Assembly: GCF_025950095.1 (NCBI RefSeq)
Contig: NZ_JAPDDR010000008.1
Location: forward strand, 62,001-126,000
Source: Luteolibacter rhizosphaerae
GTDB taxonomy: Bacteria; Verrucomicrobiota; Verrucomicrobiia; Verrucomicrobiales; Akkermansiaceae
Direction of reading: 5' to 3'
Length of the DNA stretch: 64,000 nt
Below are positions 17,438-25,641 of the stretch, piece after piece (within the stretch, counting starts at the first letter, position 1; every line of letters begins with the position of its first letter). A program made the translations under genes and the position numbers. The notes under the pieces were generated by a model, which worked only from the letters and a program-made list of their open reading frames with translations, was not told where the DNA came from and made no database searches.

Positions 17438-17821
17438 ATGAACTCACCACGCCTGTTGAACGAGGGCGATCTTTCGCGTCTCGCAAGCCTTCTTGAAAAC
17501 CGCCTCACGACCGAACACCGGAACCAACTGCTCGTCTTGCTCGGCCAAGCGGCATCCACCCGCGATGCCGCCGAACTCGAATGCCGCGTTGCGCTCGGCG
17601 ACCGCATCACCCTGGTCTCACCGCTCGATTCCCGCGATTGGTACAAGCCGGAGATCGTCCTGCCGGATCAGGTCGATCTGGATGAAGACATCATCTCCGT
17701 GATGACGCCGGTCGGACTCGCCGTGCTCGGTCGGCGCATCGGCGACCGCGTTTCCTGGGAGACTCCGGCGGGAACCCGCTGGATGACGATCACGGCGGTG
17801 CACAAGCACGTGCTCTCCTAA
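17438..17821 (+). CDS. Rnk-like GreA/GreB C-terminal domain protein
   Basis: A 127-residue protein. A short helical N-terminus (LLNEGDLSRLASLLENRL) precedes a GreA/GreB-type FKBP-like domain: VALGDRITLVSP, EIVLPDQVDLDEDIISVMTPVGLAVLGRRIGD and ending in WMTITAVHKHV. This is the layout of Rnk (regulator of nucleoside diphosphate kinase) and related RNA polymerase secondary-channel binders that lack the full coiled coil. It probably binds RNA polymerase. Start chosen at 17438, where the similarity begins. Convergent with the gene at 17828. Confidence 0.8.
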   Translation: MNSPRLLNEGDLSRLASLLENRLTTEHRNQLLVLLGQAASTRDAAELECRVALGDRITLVSPLDSRDWYKPEIVLPDQVDLDEDIISVMTPVGLAVLGRRIGDRVSWETPAGTRWMTITAVHKHVLS

Positions 17822-17827
17822 GGAGCT

Positions 17828-18532
17828 TCAGTCCCCATCCCACATCTTCCGGAAGCCGTTCTTTTCGCGGGTGGCTTGTCTGACCAAGCCACTGGCGGAA
17901 ACGGCTCCGGGAGTCGTGATGTCGAAACCGCACTGCCCCAGCGCCTGCGCCGTCCACACGTTGCAGATGCGGGGGAAGTAATAAGAGTAGTTGTCCGGGC
18001 ACTGCACGAGGCGCCCCTTGCCCCAGCTCGAGGGCGCGATCGTGATCGGGGTCCCGTCCGGATTCTTGTCCGCGCAAGCGTTCAGGAATGCGGCGAGCGC
18101 CGGGCCGTGCGAGCGCTCCACTTTCGCCAGATAGCCGGTCTGGTGGTGGCAGACTTCCGGAACCTTCCAATCGATCGGGATGACCTCCATCACCGAATCG
18201 GAAGGGGTGCAGAGAGCGCGGAAAACCTGAACCGGAGAGAGCCAGCGCTTCTGCGTGTAGGCGGTCTTCTCGCCCCAGCTCATGGTCACGAAGTCCGTCT
18301 TCGGCACCTCCGGCGGCATCACGTAGCCGGATTCCTCCAGCCACTTCCGGTCGAAGACCAAAGCGGTGTGGAGGTTATCGGAGAGCAGGTAGAGCTCCAC
18401 GCCCTCGTCGGCCGCCACCGGCACCGTACGGGTCTTCACCCGCGTGGCCAGATGTTCCGGCTCCGGCAGATGCATCGTGCAGGAGGCCAGAATCGCCAGC
18501 GGGAGCAGGAGAAGCGAACGGAGCAGGAACAT
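17828..18532 (-). CDS. DUF2459-like lipoprotein
   Basis: A 234-residue protein with a signal sequence ending in a lipobox (LLPLAILASC), so it is probably lipid-anchored. The mature part has LYLLSDNLHTALVFD, FVTMSWGEKTAYTQ and a Cys/His-containing segment (EVCHHQTGY). The pattern resembles the uncharacterised DUF2459 family, but I am not certain. It may be enzymatic, given the conserved His and Trp-Gly. It precedes ppnP by 37 bp on the same strand in reverse order, so the two may share a transcript. Confidence 0.6.
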   Translation of the reverse strand: MFLLRSLLLLPLAILASCTMHLPEPEHLATRVKTRTVPVAADEGVELYLLSDNLHTALVFDRKWLEESGYVMPPEVPKTDFVTMSWGEKTAYTQKRWLSPVQVFRALCTPSDSVMEVIPIDWKVPEVCHHQTGYLAKVERSHGPALAAFLNACADKNPDGTPITIAPSSWGKGRLVQCPDNYSYYFPRICNVWTAQALGQCGFDITTPGAVSASGLVRQATREKNGFRKMWDGD

Positions 18533-18569
18533 GGCGGGAAACGGGATGTTGGCCCGTCGGCAGCCTGTG

Positions 18570-18893
18570 TCAGGGCGTGCCGAAGGAGCAGATGTATTCG
18601 CAGGGCGAATCCGTCACGCGGATCGTGAATCCGCTATTGGCGGCGACGGTGAAGGAGGAACCGGCGGCGACCGCACGGGTCTCGGTGGTGCCATCGATCA
18701 CCACTTCGCAGGCACCGGCAGTGATTTCCATCACTTCCGGGTCAGCGGTGCCGAAATGATACTCGCCCGGGAAGATCACGCCGAGCGACTTCTTCCGGCC
18801 GTCGGCCAGGATCAGGCTGTGGGAGACGACCTTGCCGTCGAAGTAGACATTGGCTTTGGTCGAGACGGAGACGTTGTCGAATGAGTCGGGCAT
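18570..18893 (-). CDS. ppnP: Pyrimidine/purine nucleoside phosphorylase PpnP (YaiE family)
   Basis: A 107-residue single-domain cupin. It aligns over its length with Escherichia coli PpnP: NVYFDGKVVSHSL, SLGVIFPGEYHFGTADPEVMEI, then EVVIDG and YICSF at the end. The enzyme splits a broad range of nucleosides with phosphate. Start at ATG 18893, where similarity begins; this is 1 bp after the FKBP stop codon, so it is probably cotranscribed with that gene. Confidence 0.88.
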   Translation of the reverse strand: MPDSFDNVSVSTKANVYFDGKVVSHSLILADGRKKSLGVIFPGEYHFGTADPEVMEITAGACEVVIDGTTETRAVAAGSSFTVAANSGFTIRVTDSPCEYICSFGTP

Positions 18894-18894
18894 T

Positions 18895-19647
18895 TTAGAG
18901 AATATCGAGGAGTTCCACGTCGAAGACGAGCATGCCGGCAGGCGCACCGGGAGGCGGATTCTCGCCATAGGCCAGCTTGGCCGGGATCCAGAAGCGGCGT
19001 TTCTCACCGCCGACCATGAGCTGCACGCCCTCGGTCCAGCCGGGGATGACGCGGTTGAGCGGGAAAACGACCGGCTCGTCGCGGATGACCGAGCTGTCGA
19101 AGAGTTCGCCGTCCGTGGTCCAGCCCGTGTAGTGGACTTCCACCTGATCGGTTGCTTTCGGGTGGCGGCTGCCATTCCCGGGGGAGAGCACCTTGGAAGC
19201 CAGCCCGCTCGCCGTTTTCACGGCATCGGCCGGCGGCGCGGCCACGTCTTCCGGCACCGGCGGCGGCTCGGGAGCCTTCTTGATGTCGAAAAGCTCGACG
19301 TCGAAAACCAGCATGCCCTTCGGTGCTCCGCCGCGGGGATTCTCCCCGTAGGCAAGGTTCGCCGGGATCCAGAAGCGGCGCTTCTCGCCGGTCACCATCA
19401 GTTGCAGGCCTTCGGTCCAGCCCGCGATCACTTGGTTCAGGGCGAAGGAGATGGTCTTGCCGCGATCCACGGAGCTGTCGAACTGACGGCCATCGGTGGT
19501 CCAGCCGGAGTAGTGAACCGTCACGGTGTCAGCTGGCCCCGGCTTATCGGAGCCGTCCCCTGCTTGCAGGACCTTGGAAGCCAGACCCGTCGGGCTGGTG
19601 ATGGCATCGGCGGGCGCGGCTTTGACGTCTTCAGGAGCGGCTGGCAT
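18895..19647 (-). CDS. Tandem FKBP-type peptidyl-prolyl isomerase
   Basis: About 250 residues from ATG 19647, composed of two FKBP domains. Each has the family blocks VTVHYSGWTTDGRQFDSS / VEVHYTGWTTDGELFDSS, VIAGWTEGLQLM / VIPGWTEGVQLM, GEKRRFWIP and LAYGENP, ending in GMLVFDVELFDI / GMLVFDVELLDI. The linker is Pro- and Ala-rich. No signal peptide is visible, so it is probably cytoplasmic, a folding helper. The two halves are very alike, indicating an internal duplication. Upstream extension to 19818 has no similarity. Confidence 0.9.
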   Translation of the reverse strand: MPAAPEDVKAAPADAITSPTGLASKVLQAGDGSDKPGPADTVTVHYSGWTTDGRQFDSSVDRGKTISFALNQVIAGWTEGLQLMVTGEKRRFWIPANLAYGENPRGGAPKGMLVFDVELFDIKKAPEPPPVPEDVAAPPADAVKTASGLASKVLSPGNGSRHPKATDQVEVHYTGWTTDGELFDSSVIRDEPVVFPLNRVIPGWTEGVQLMVGGEKRRFWIPAKLAYGENPPPGAPAGMLVFDVELLDIL

Positions 19648-19682
19648 GGCGGGGGGAGCCTTGGCCCGCGATCGCCTGACTG

Positions 19683-20027
19683 TCAATCCGCCGAATCTAA
19701 GGCCTCGTCCTTCGTGCTTTCTGCAAGCTTCCGGTCGATCAGGAAGGGGCCGAACGGCAGCAGCGAGGCGATGAAAGCGATCGCGCACTTCTTCCCGCTC
19801 AGGGCCCGGGCGCCCCATGCTTGGAAGAGTACCAGCAGGAAGGCCATCACCAGCACCCCATGGATCATGCCCACCATGCGCACGCCGGTGACCCCCATAT
19901 CCTGCATGCCCAGGCCCTCAGCGCGCTTTAGCACGGAGAAGACGAGCAGAATCAGGAGCGAGATGGCTTCCACCATGCCCACCGCGCGCACGCGGCCGAC
20001 CGGATCGCGGAGATCGGGAATTGTCAT
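19683..20027 (-). CDS. DUF3817 family membrane protein
   Basis: A 114-residue protein from ATG 20027. Three hydrophobic helices are visible: VEAISLLILLVFSVLKR, MIHGVLVMAFLLVLF and CAIAFIASLLPFGPFLID. The motif VGMVEAISLL near the start and the MVGMIHGVL and ASLLPFGPF blocks are characteristic of DUF3817, an uncharacterised integral membrane family. It stands upstream of the FKBP gene by 35 bp in the same direction. Confidence 0.75.
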   Translation of the reverse strand: MTIPDLRDPVGRVRAVGMVEAISLLILLVFSVLKRAEGLGMQDMGVTGVRMVGMIHGVLVMAFLLVLFQAWGARALSGKKCAIAFIASLLPFGPFLIDRKLAESTKDEALDSAD

Positions 20028-20102
20028 GACGGCGGGGAGGGGAGCATGCCGGTGCCGCTTGTCAATATTGCCTGCCGCCTCCGTTTCAGCAAGAATGCGG
20101 CC

Positions 20103-20465
20103 ATGCCGGAATTGATTCTCTCCCCCACCGTCATCAAGGCGGCCGGTCAACCTCCCAAGAAGATCGAGGAATTCTTCGGTCGCGTGAACTCGGGCGACAG
20201 CTCGGTGAGCATCGCCCGCATGACCAGCCCGACGGGTTGGGTTGAGCCGGGACAGACGCCCGAGTTCGACGAGTATACCGTGGTCCTGCGCGGCTGCTTG
20301 AATGTGGAATACTCGGACGGCGTCATCGAAGTCCGGGCAGGCCAAGCCCTGATTACCCGCGGCGGCGAGTGGATCCGCTACAGCACGCCGGAGGAAGGAG
20401 GCGCCGAGTACATCGCCGTGTGCCTTCCCGCCTTTTCGCCGAGCACGGTGCATCGCGACGAATAG
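20103..20465 (+). CDS. Cupin-domain protein
   Basis: A 120-residue single-cupin protein from ATG 20103. The conserved cupin blocks are PGQTPEFDEYTVVLRGCLNVEY and VRAGQALITRGGEWIRYSTPEEGGAEYIAVC. The usual metal-binding histidines of cupin motif 1 (HxH) are not present (PEFDEY), so it may be a non-enzymatic binding protein. Divergent from the DUF3817 gene with 75 bp between starts. Substrate unknown. Confidence 0.75.
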   Translation: MPELILSPTVIKAAGQPPKKIEEFFGRVNSGDSSVSIARMTSPTGWVEPGQTPEFDEYTVVLRGCLNVEYSDGVIEVRAGQALITRGGEWIRYSTPEEGGAEYIAVCLPAFSPSTVHRDE

Positions 20466-20573
20466 AAGGGTAACAGGGCCAAAATCGGCCATCAAATGCT
20501 GGTGGCATCCGGTTGTGCCACATGTTAGGGATCATGGAATTGTGTCGATTTTCGGCACCGCTTTTCCAAACCC

Positions 20574-21794
20574 ATGAATCCCCGCTTTTTCCTGTTGCTG
20601 CCCCTCGTAGCCCTCGATTCCGCCTCCGCTGCCGGCTTCCAGCTTCAGGAGCGTTCCGCCTCCGGGCTGGGTCGGGCTTTCTCCGGAGAGGCTGCCATGG
20701 GAGACGACGCTTCCGTACTCGCCTCGAATCCCGCCGGCATGATTCTGCTGCAGGACGAGTGGTCCTTCGCGGTTGGCGTCAGCGCCATTTTCCCGGAGGT
20801 GGAGATCTCCGGGACTTACGCTCCCCCCGGGGCTCCTCCCGGTACCAGCATTCCCGCGAATGGCGGGAATGTCGCCGATGATGCTTACATTCCCTACCTC
20901 TACCTCACCAAGCGTCTGAACGATGAGTTCGTCTTCGGCTTCGGGAGCTACACGACCTTCGGGCTGAAGACGAGTTACCCCGTCGGATTTCCCGGCAGGG
21001 CCATCGCGGATTTCAGCGAGCTGGTTTCCTACAACCTCAATCCTTCGCTGGCGTGGGAGATCAGCGAGACCTGGTCTGTCGGCTTGGGTTTCGATGCCCT
21101 TCGGGCGGATGGGAAACTGAGCTCCTCGACCACCTCCACCCTGCCGCTGCTCGATCTAGCCGGGGACGATTGGGGCTATGGGTTCAATGCCGGAGTTCTC
21201 TTCAAGCCGGCCGAGCATACCCGCCTCGGCCTGCACTACCGCTCGGCCATCGAGCTGGAACTGGAAGGGCGTGCCGTGTCCGTGGTCCCGGCTTTCAACG
21301 GTCCCGCCACCCTCGCGGTCGAGCTGCCCGATAGCGTCGAGTTCAGCGCCGTGCATGATATCGGCGCGTGGTCGGTGCATGGTGACGTGATGTGGACGAA
21401 CTGGAGCAAGTTCAAGCAGCTCGCCCCTTTCATCATCGGCGCTCCCGCCCAGCCGCCCGCCACCCCGGAGAATTGGGATGATTCCTGGCGCTTCGCGCTC
21501 GGCACCACATGGCGGGCCACGGAGACATGGACCTTCCGTGCCGGGGCGGCCTATGACCGGACTCCCGTGCCGGATGCCAATCTCACCCTGCGCATTCCCG
21601 ATGCCGACCGCATCTGGCTCACCGCCGGGTTTTCATGGGAGTTCACGCCCTGTTGGACCTTGGATGCAGGCTACGCTCACATCTTCGCGGACGACGCCTT
21701 CATCAGCGAAGGCAGTGCAGCCACCGGCTTCTTCCGTGGCGAGGCGACGGGGTCTGCGGATGTGATCTCACTGGGGCTTTCGGGACGCTTCTGA
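20574..21794 (+). CDS. OmpP1/FadL/TodX-type outer-membrane hydrophobic transporter
   Basis: A 406-residue beta-barrel with a signal peptide (FLLLPLVALDSASA). The mature N-terminus GFQLQERSASGLGRAFSGEAA then SVLASNPAGM is the classical FadL signature of the hatch domain. The end is a short aromatic strand (VISLGLSGRF) with terminal Phe, the usual assembly signal. It would import long-chain fatty acids or other hydrophobic molecules across the outer membrane, so the cell is Gram-negative. It is monocistronic; the 108-bp leader has no clear regulatory motif. Confidence 0.9.
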   Translation: MNPRFFLLLPLVALDSASAAGFQLQERSASGLGRAFSGEAAMGDDASVLASNPAGMILLQDEWSFAVGVSAIFPEVEISGTYAPPGAPPGTSIPANGGNVADDAYIPYLYLTKRLNDEFVFGFGSYTTFGLKTSYPVGFPGRAIADFSELVSYNLNPSLAWEISETWSVGLGFDALRADGKLSSSTTSTLPLLDLAGDDWGYGFNAGVLFKPAEHTRLGLHYRSAIELELEGRAVSVVPAFNGPATLAVELPDSVEFSAVHDIGAWSVHGDVMWTNWSKFKQLAPFIIGAPAQPPATPENWDDSWRFALGTTWRATETWTFRAGAAYDRTPVPDANLTLRIPDADRIWLTAGFSWEFTPCWTLDAGYAHIFADDAFISEGSAATGFFRGEATGSADVISLGLSGRF

Positions 21795-21860
21795 GTCCTG
21801 AAAGATGGACGCCTTTTCCCATCGCCATCGCCGGGGCGAATCCGCTAGATTCCTTGGCGG

Positions 21861-22814
21861 ATGACACCCCGCGTCAAGCAAACGGCCTCGATCACCATTG
21901 GAGAGTTTTTCGAGCGCCACGCCGGTGCCCTGTCGATGACCCTGCTGGGGGAAAAACACGGCTTCGAGCGTCCCATCAGCGAGCCCGCGCCGAACCGTCC
22001 CGGTCTCGCGCTAGCCGGGTTCTTTAGCTATTTCGCCAAGAAGCGCATCCAAGTCCTCGGTAATTCCGAAATCTCCTACCTCAAAAAGCTCACCCCGCAG
22101 ATGAGCAGCGAGCGCTTCCGCCGCATGTGCGAGCGGGATATCCCGGGGATCGTCGTCTCGCGTGGTGCGAGCCTTTGCAAGGAGCATATGGAGATCGCCG
22201 CGGAGCACCGCATCCCGGTCTTCGGCACCACGCTGGTGACCATGAAGTTCCTGAACGCCGCGACCCTGCGGCTGGAGAACGAATTCGCGCCAAACGTCAC
22301 CATGCACGGTTGCATGGTGGACCTTCGGGGTATCGGCGTCCTGATCATTGGCAAGAGCGGTGCCGGCAAGAGCGAGACCGCCATCGGCCTGATCGAAAAA
22401 GGCGGAGCCCTCGTCGCGGATGACATGGTCCGCATCAAGTTGGCCAATGGCGAGCTCACCGCCTCCGCCCCCGCCCTTTCCCGCGGCTATCTGGAGATCC
22501 GCGGCATCGGCATCGTGAACGTGGCGAACCTCTACGGCCTCGCCTCGATCCGCCCGGAGAAGCGCCTCGACCTCGTGGTCACGCTCATCGCCTACGCCGA
22601 TCAGAACGAGATCGACCGCCTCGGCCTCCAGCCGAAGTCCTACGAAATCCTCGGCCAGCAGGTCCCTCACGTGGAGGTCCCCGTCGCCCCGGGCCGCGAT
22701 ACGGCCCGCATGGTGGCCATCGCCGCGCTCGACCAGCAACTCCGCCGCCTCGGCTACAACATGGCGGATGAGTTCAACCAGCGCCTCCTCCGCCACATGG
22801 CAGGAGAAGTCTAA
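21861..22814 (+). CDS. hprK: HPr kinase/phosphorylase
   Basis: A 317-residue bifunctional enzyme that phosphorylates and dephosphorylates Ser46 of HPr. The P-loop GKSGAGKS is at residues 164-171, preceded by the MHG motif (His149). The HprK signature KRLDLVVTLI follows at the expected distance. The N-terminal domain is complete (ITIGEFFERH...). It faces the HPr gene at 22902 across a repeat-rich gap, and enzyme I follows. In non-Firmicutes the enzyme belongs to a regulatory PTS that links carbon or nitrogen state to gene expression. Confidence 0.95.
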   Translation: MTPRVKQTASITIGEFFERHAGALSMTLLGEKHGFERPISEPAPNRPGLALAGFFSYFAKKRIQVLGNSEISYLKKLTPQMSSERFRRMCERDIPGIVVSRGASLCKEHMEIAAEHRIPVFGTTLVTMKFLNAATLRLENEFAPNVTMHGCMVDLRGIGVLIIGKSGAGKSETAIGLIEKGGALVADDMVRIKLANGELTASAPALSRGYLEIRGIGIVNVANLYGLASIRPEKRLDLVVTLIAYADQNEIDRLGLQPKSYEILGQQVPHVEVPVAPGRDTARMVAIAALDQQLRRLGYNMADEFNQRLLRHMAGEV

Positions 22815-22820
22815 AGGCAA

Positions 22821-22890
22821 ATGACGAATGCCGGATTTCCGAATGAAGGAAATCCCCGGATCTTCCCGAGCACTTCATTCGGCATTCCCT
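22821..22890. repeat. Inverted repeat in the hprK-ptsH convergent gap
   Basis: GAATGCCG (22826-22833) pairs with CGGCATTC (22880-22887), and GAATGAAG (22841-22848) pairs with CTTCATTC (22873-22880). An alternative local hairpin joins GGATTTCC (22833-22840) and GGAAATCC (22848-22855). The element is intergenic between two convergent genes and could act as a bidirectional transcription stop. The TGACGAATGC start is typical of short iterated repeats. Confidence 0.5.
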
Positions 22891-22901
22891 CGCAGAGGGC
22901 C

Positions 22902-23168
22902 TCATTCTTCTTCAAACTTCCGCCCGATCAGATCGGCTAGCGCTTCCAGCGCGGCATCGGCATCGGAGCCTTCGGCAGCCACGCTGATCACGGAGCCGTG
23001 ACCGGCGGCCAGCATCATGAGACCCATGATGCTCTTGCCGTCCACTTCCTCGCCATCTTTCTCGACACGGACTTCCGAGGAGAACCGGCTCGCCGTTTTC
23101 ACGAATTGAGCGGCGGGACGGGCATGGATGCCGAGCTTGTTCTGAATGGTAAATTCGCGTTGCGCCAT
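22902..23168 (-). CDS. ptsH: Phosphocarrier protein HPr
   Basis: An 88-residue protein. The active-site His15 is in NKLGIHARPAAQFV, and Ser46 in EEVDGKSIMGLMML, the site used by HprK; both key residues are in place, so it can be phosphorylated by enzyme I and by HprK. Start at ATG 23168 (an ATG two codons upstream at 23174 is possible). It is divergent from ptsI, with 137 bp between starts, and convergent with hprK. Confidence 0.93.
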   Translation of the reverse strand: MAQREFTIQNKLGIHARPAAQFVKTASRFSSEVRVEKDGEEVDGKSIMGLMMLAAGHGSVISVAAEGSDADAALEALADLIGRKFEEE

Positions 23169-23305
23169 CGGCATGGTGTGTCGGACGGGCCGCAGCGTAG
23201 GAGTATGTCCGCCTCTCTTCCAAGGGATTTTTTCAAGGCCGGAGAATGGACCCCGGTCGGGCGCTCCAATTTTTGTTCTTTGAAGCCGTGGCGCTCCCCC
23301 GCACC

Positions 23306-25078
23306 ATGCGCTCAAGAATGTCCAAGTCCGCGCCTCAGGAAACCGTGCTCCAAGGGACTCCGGTCTCGCCAGGGATCGGTATTGGCCCGGTGCATGTAGT
23401 GGCTCGCGGCTTTTCCGCCCCGGAAGTTTACCACATTTCGGAAAGTGAAATCCCGGTGGAGCAGGAGCGCTTCCGCGTCGCCCTGGAGGAAACCAAGGCC
23501 CAGCTCGACGAGTTGCAGCAGACGATCAAATCCCTTTCGGGGGAGGAGGACAGCCGGATTTTCGAGGCCCACCTGATGGTGCTGGAAGACCGCGCGATGC
23601 TGGACCGCGTGGCGGAGGCGATCAAATCCCGCCGCCAGAATGCGGAATTCGCCTTCTACGCGGTGATGCAGCATTTCCTGGAGGCCATGCGCCGCGTGCC
23701 GGACCCGTACCTGCGGGAGCGCACCGTCGACTTGGAGGATGTCTGCCAGCGCGTGCTGCGGAATTTCTCGGAGGAGGCCCCGCGCCACTCGGCCCCGGAG
23801 GAAAAGCACATCCTCGTCGCCTACGATCTCACCCCATCGGACACCGCCGCGCTCGACCGCCGCCATGTCCTCGGCTTCGCCACCGAGCTGGGGAGCGTGA
23901 ATTCCCACTCCGGGATTTTGGCCCGCTCGCTCGGCCTGCCTGCGATTGTCGGGATCGAGGACGCGGTGTTGGATATCCGCACCCTGACTCCGGCCATTCT
24001 CGACGGTTACTCCGGCCGCCTGATCCTCAATCCCACCGAGGATACCCTGAAGCGCTATCAGGAGCTACAGGAGCGCAAGGAGAAGGTCCGCCAGGATCTG
24101 GAGGCCCAGCGGGATGCCGCCACCGCCACCACCGACGGCCGCACGATCACGCTTTCCTCGAATATTGAGTTCCTCGACGAACTCGCCTTGGTCCGCAACA
24201 GCGGCGCGAAGGGGGTGGGTCTCTACCGCACGGAGTTCCTGCTGCTCGATGGCGAGGACATGCCGGACGAACACGAGCAGGCGGAGGCTTACAAGAAGCT
24301 CGCCACCGAACTGGCCCCGCATCCGGTGATCATCCGCACCCTCGATGCCGGTGGCGACAAGCTGCCGGTCGAGCCGCTCACCGAGCCGGAGCCGAATCCC
24401 TTCCTCGGCTGGCGCGGCATCCGGGTCTCGCTGGATCGCCCTGGCATGTTCAAGGAGCAGCTCCGCGCGATCCTGCGCGCCAGCGCCCACGGCAAGCTCG
24501 CGGTCATGTTCCCGCTCGTCTCCGGCCTCGGCGAAGTCCGCCGCGCGAAGGATTACCTAAAGGAGTGCATGGACGAGCTGGCGAAGGACGGCGTGCCCTT
24601 CGACGAAAAGCTCGAAACCGGCGTGATGATCGAGGTGCCGAGCGCCGCGGTGATTGCGGATCTCATCGCCCCGGAGGTCGACTTCTTCTCTATCGGGACG
24701 AATGACCTGATTCAGTACACCGTGGCGGTCGACCGTGTGAACCATCACGTCGCCGATCTCTATCGCCCCACGCATCCCGCCGTCGTGCGCCTCATCAAGC
24801 GCACCGTGGATGCCGCCGCGAATGCCGGCATCTGGACCGGCGTCTGCGGTGAGATGGCCGGCGATATTCGTCTCACGCCGCTGCTGTTAGGCCTTGGGGT
24901 GGAGGAACTTTCCGTGGGACCGCATCAGGTTCCCCGCGTGCGCCGCGCCATCCGTGCACTGAGCCACTCCGAGTGCTCTGTCATGGCGGAGCAAGCGCTC
25001 ATGACCGGTATCAGCCAGGAGATCATGGACGCGACCATGGGCATGGCGAAGCAGTATTACCCGGAGCTGATGGATTGA
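23306..25078 (+). CDS. ptsI: PTS enzyme I (phosphoenolpyruvate-protein phosphotransferase)
   Basis: About 590 residues from ATG 23306; an ATG at 23318 also fits. It transfers phosphate from PEP to HPr. The active His is in NSHSGILARSLGLPAIVG at about residue 201. The PEP-binding TIM barrel has GVGLYRTEFLLLD, RTLDAGGDK, NPFLGWRGIR, VMFPLVSG and SIGTNDLIQYTVAVDR. The C-terminal GVCGEMAGD closes the domain. No EIIA, EIIB or EIIC permease is nearby, so with HPr and HprK this is a signalling relay rather than a sugar uptake system. Confidence 0.94.
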   Translation: MRSRMSKSAPQETVLQGTPVSPGIGIGPVHVVARGFSAPEVYHISESEIPVEQERFRVALEETKAQLDELQQTIKSLSGEEDSRIFEAHLMVLEDRAMLDRVAEAIKSRRQNAEFAFYAVMQHFLEAMRRVPDPYLRERTVDLEDVCQRVLRNFSEEAPRHSAPEEKHILVAYDLTPSDTAALDRRHVLGFATELGSVNSHSGILARSLGLPAIVGIEDAVLDIRTLTPAILDGYSGRLILNPTEDTLKRYQELQERKEKVRQDLEAQRDAATATTDGRTITLSSNIEFLDELALVRNSGAKGVGLYRTEFLLLDGEDMPDEHEQAEAYKKLATELAPHPVIIRTLDAGGDKLPVEPLTEPEPNPFLGWRGIRVSLDRPGMFKEQLRAILRASAHGKLAVMFPLVSGLGEVRRAKDYLKECMDELAKDGVPFDEKLETGVMIEVPSAAVIADLIAPEVDFFSIGTNDLIQYTVAVDRVNHHVADLYRPTHPAVVRLIKRTVDAAANAGIWTGVCGEMAGDIRLTPLLLGLGVEELSVGPHQVPRVRRAIRALSHSECSVMAEQALMTGISQEIMDATMGMAKQYYPELMD

Positions 25079-25153
25079 AAGGTTGCCTGCGCGGTTCTTC
25101 GGGCAGTCGGAACTAAGGCGGCTCGGCGGCGGTCTTTCGCAAGGCATGCACCC

Positions 25154-25612
25154 ATGAGAATCAGGCCTGCAACTCCGGAAGACGCCAACGCTCTGACGGA
25201 GATCGCTTTCGCCGCGAAGAGGCACTGGAACTATCCCGAAGATTGGATCCGGCGTTGGCAGGATCTCCTCACCATCACGCCCGAATATGTGCTGGAGAAC
25301 CGGGTCTTGGTCGCAGTGAGCGAAGACGAGGGCGAGGTGATCGGCTTCAGCGCGGTGAGCTTGCAGGGGGAAGTCGCGCTTCTGGATCACCTCTGGGTGC
25401 TGCCGGCCTTTATGGGGAAAGGCGCGGGTCGAGCCCTGTTCTCGGCCGCGGAACAAGCGGCTCGTGAGAGTGCTGCAGTCCGCATGACCATCCTCAGCGA
25501 TCCCCATGCAGAGCCCTTCTACCTCCGCATGGGAGCCGTCCTCTGCGGCAGGGAATCCGCCAGCATGGATGGGGAGGAGAGGTATCTACCTCTGCTCGGG
25601 AAAGCTCTTTGA
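25154..25612 (+). CDS. GNAT family N-acetyltransferase
   Basis: A 152-residue acetyltransferase starting IRPATPEDANALTEIAFAAK. Motif A is LDHLWVLPAFMGKGAGRALFSAAEQAA with the CoA-binding GKGAGRA loop. SDPHAEPFYLRMGAV forms motif B. Monocistronic, 75 bp after ptsI in the same direction. Substrate unknown. Confidence 0.85.
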   Translation: MRIRPATPEDANALTEIAFAAKRHWNYPEDWIRRWQDLLTITPEYVLENRVLVAVSEDEGEVIGFSAVSLQGEVALLDHLWVLPAFMGKGAGRALFSAAEQAARESAAVRMTILSDPHAEPFYLRMGAVLCGRESASMDGEERYLPLLGKAL

Positions 25613-25641
25613 ATCGGGATGCTCGGGATCGTGAGAGCTCG

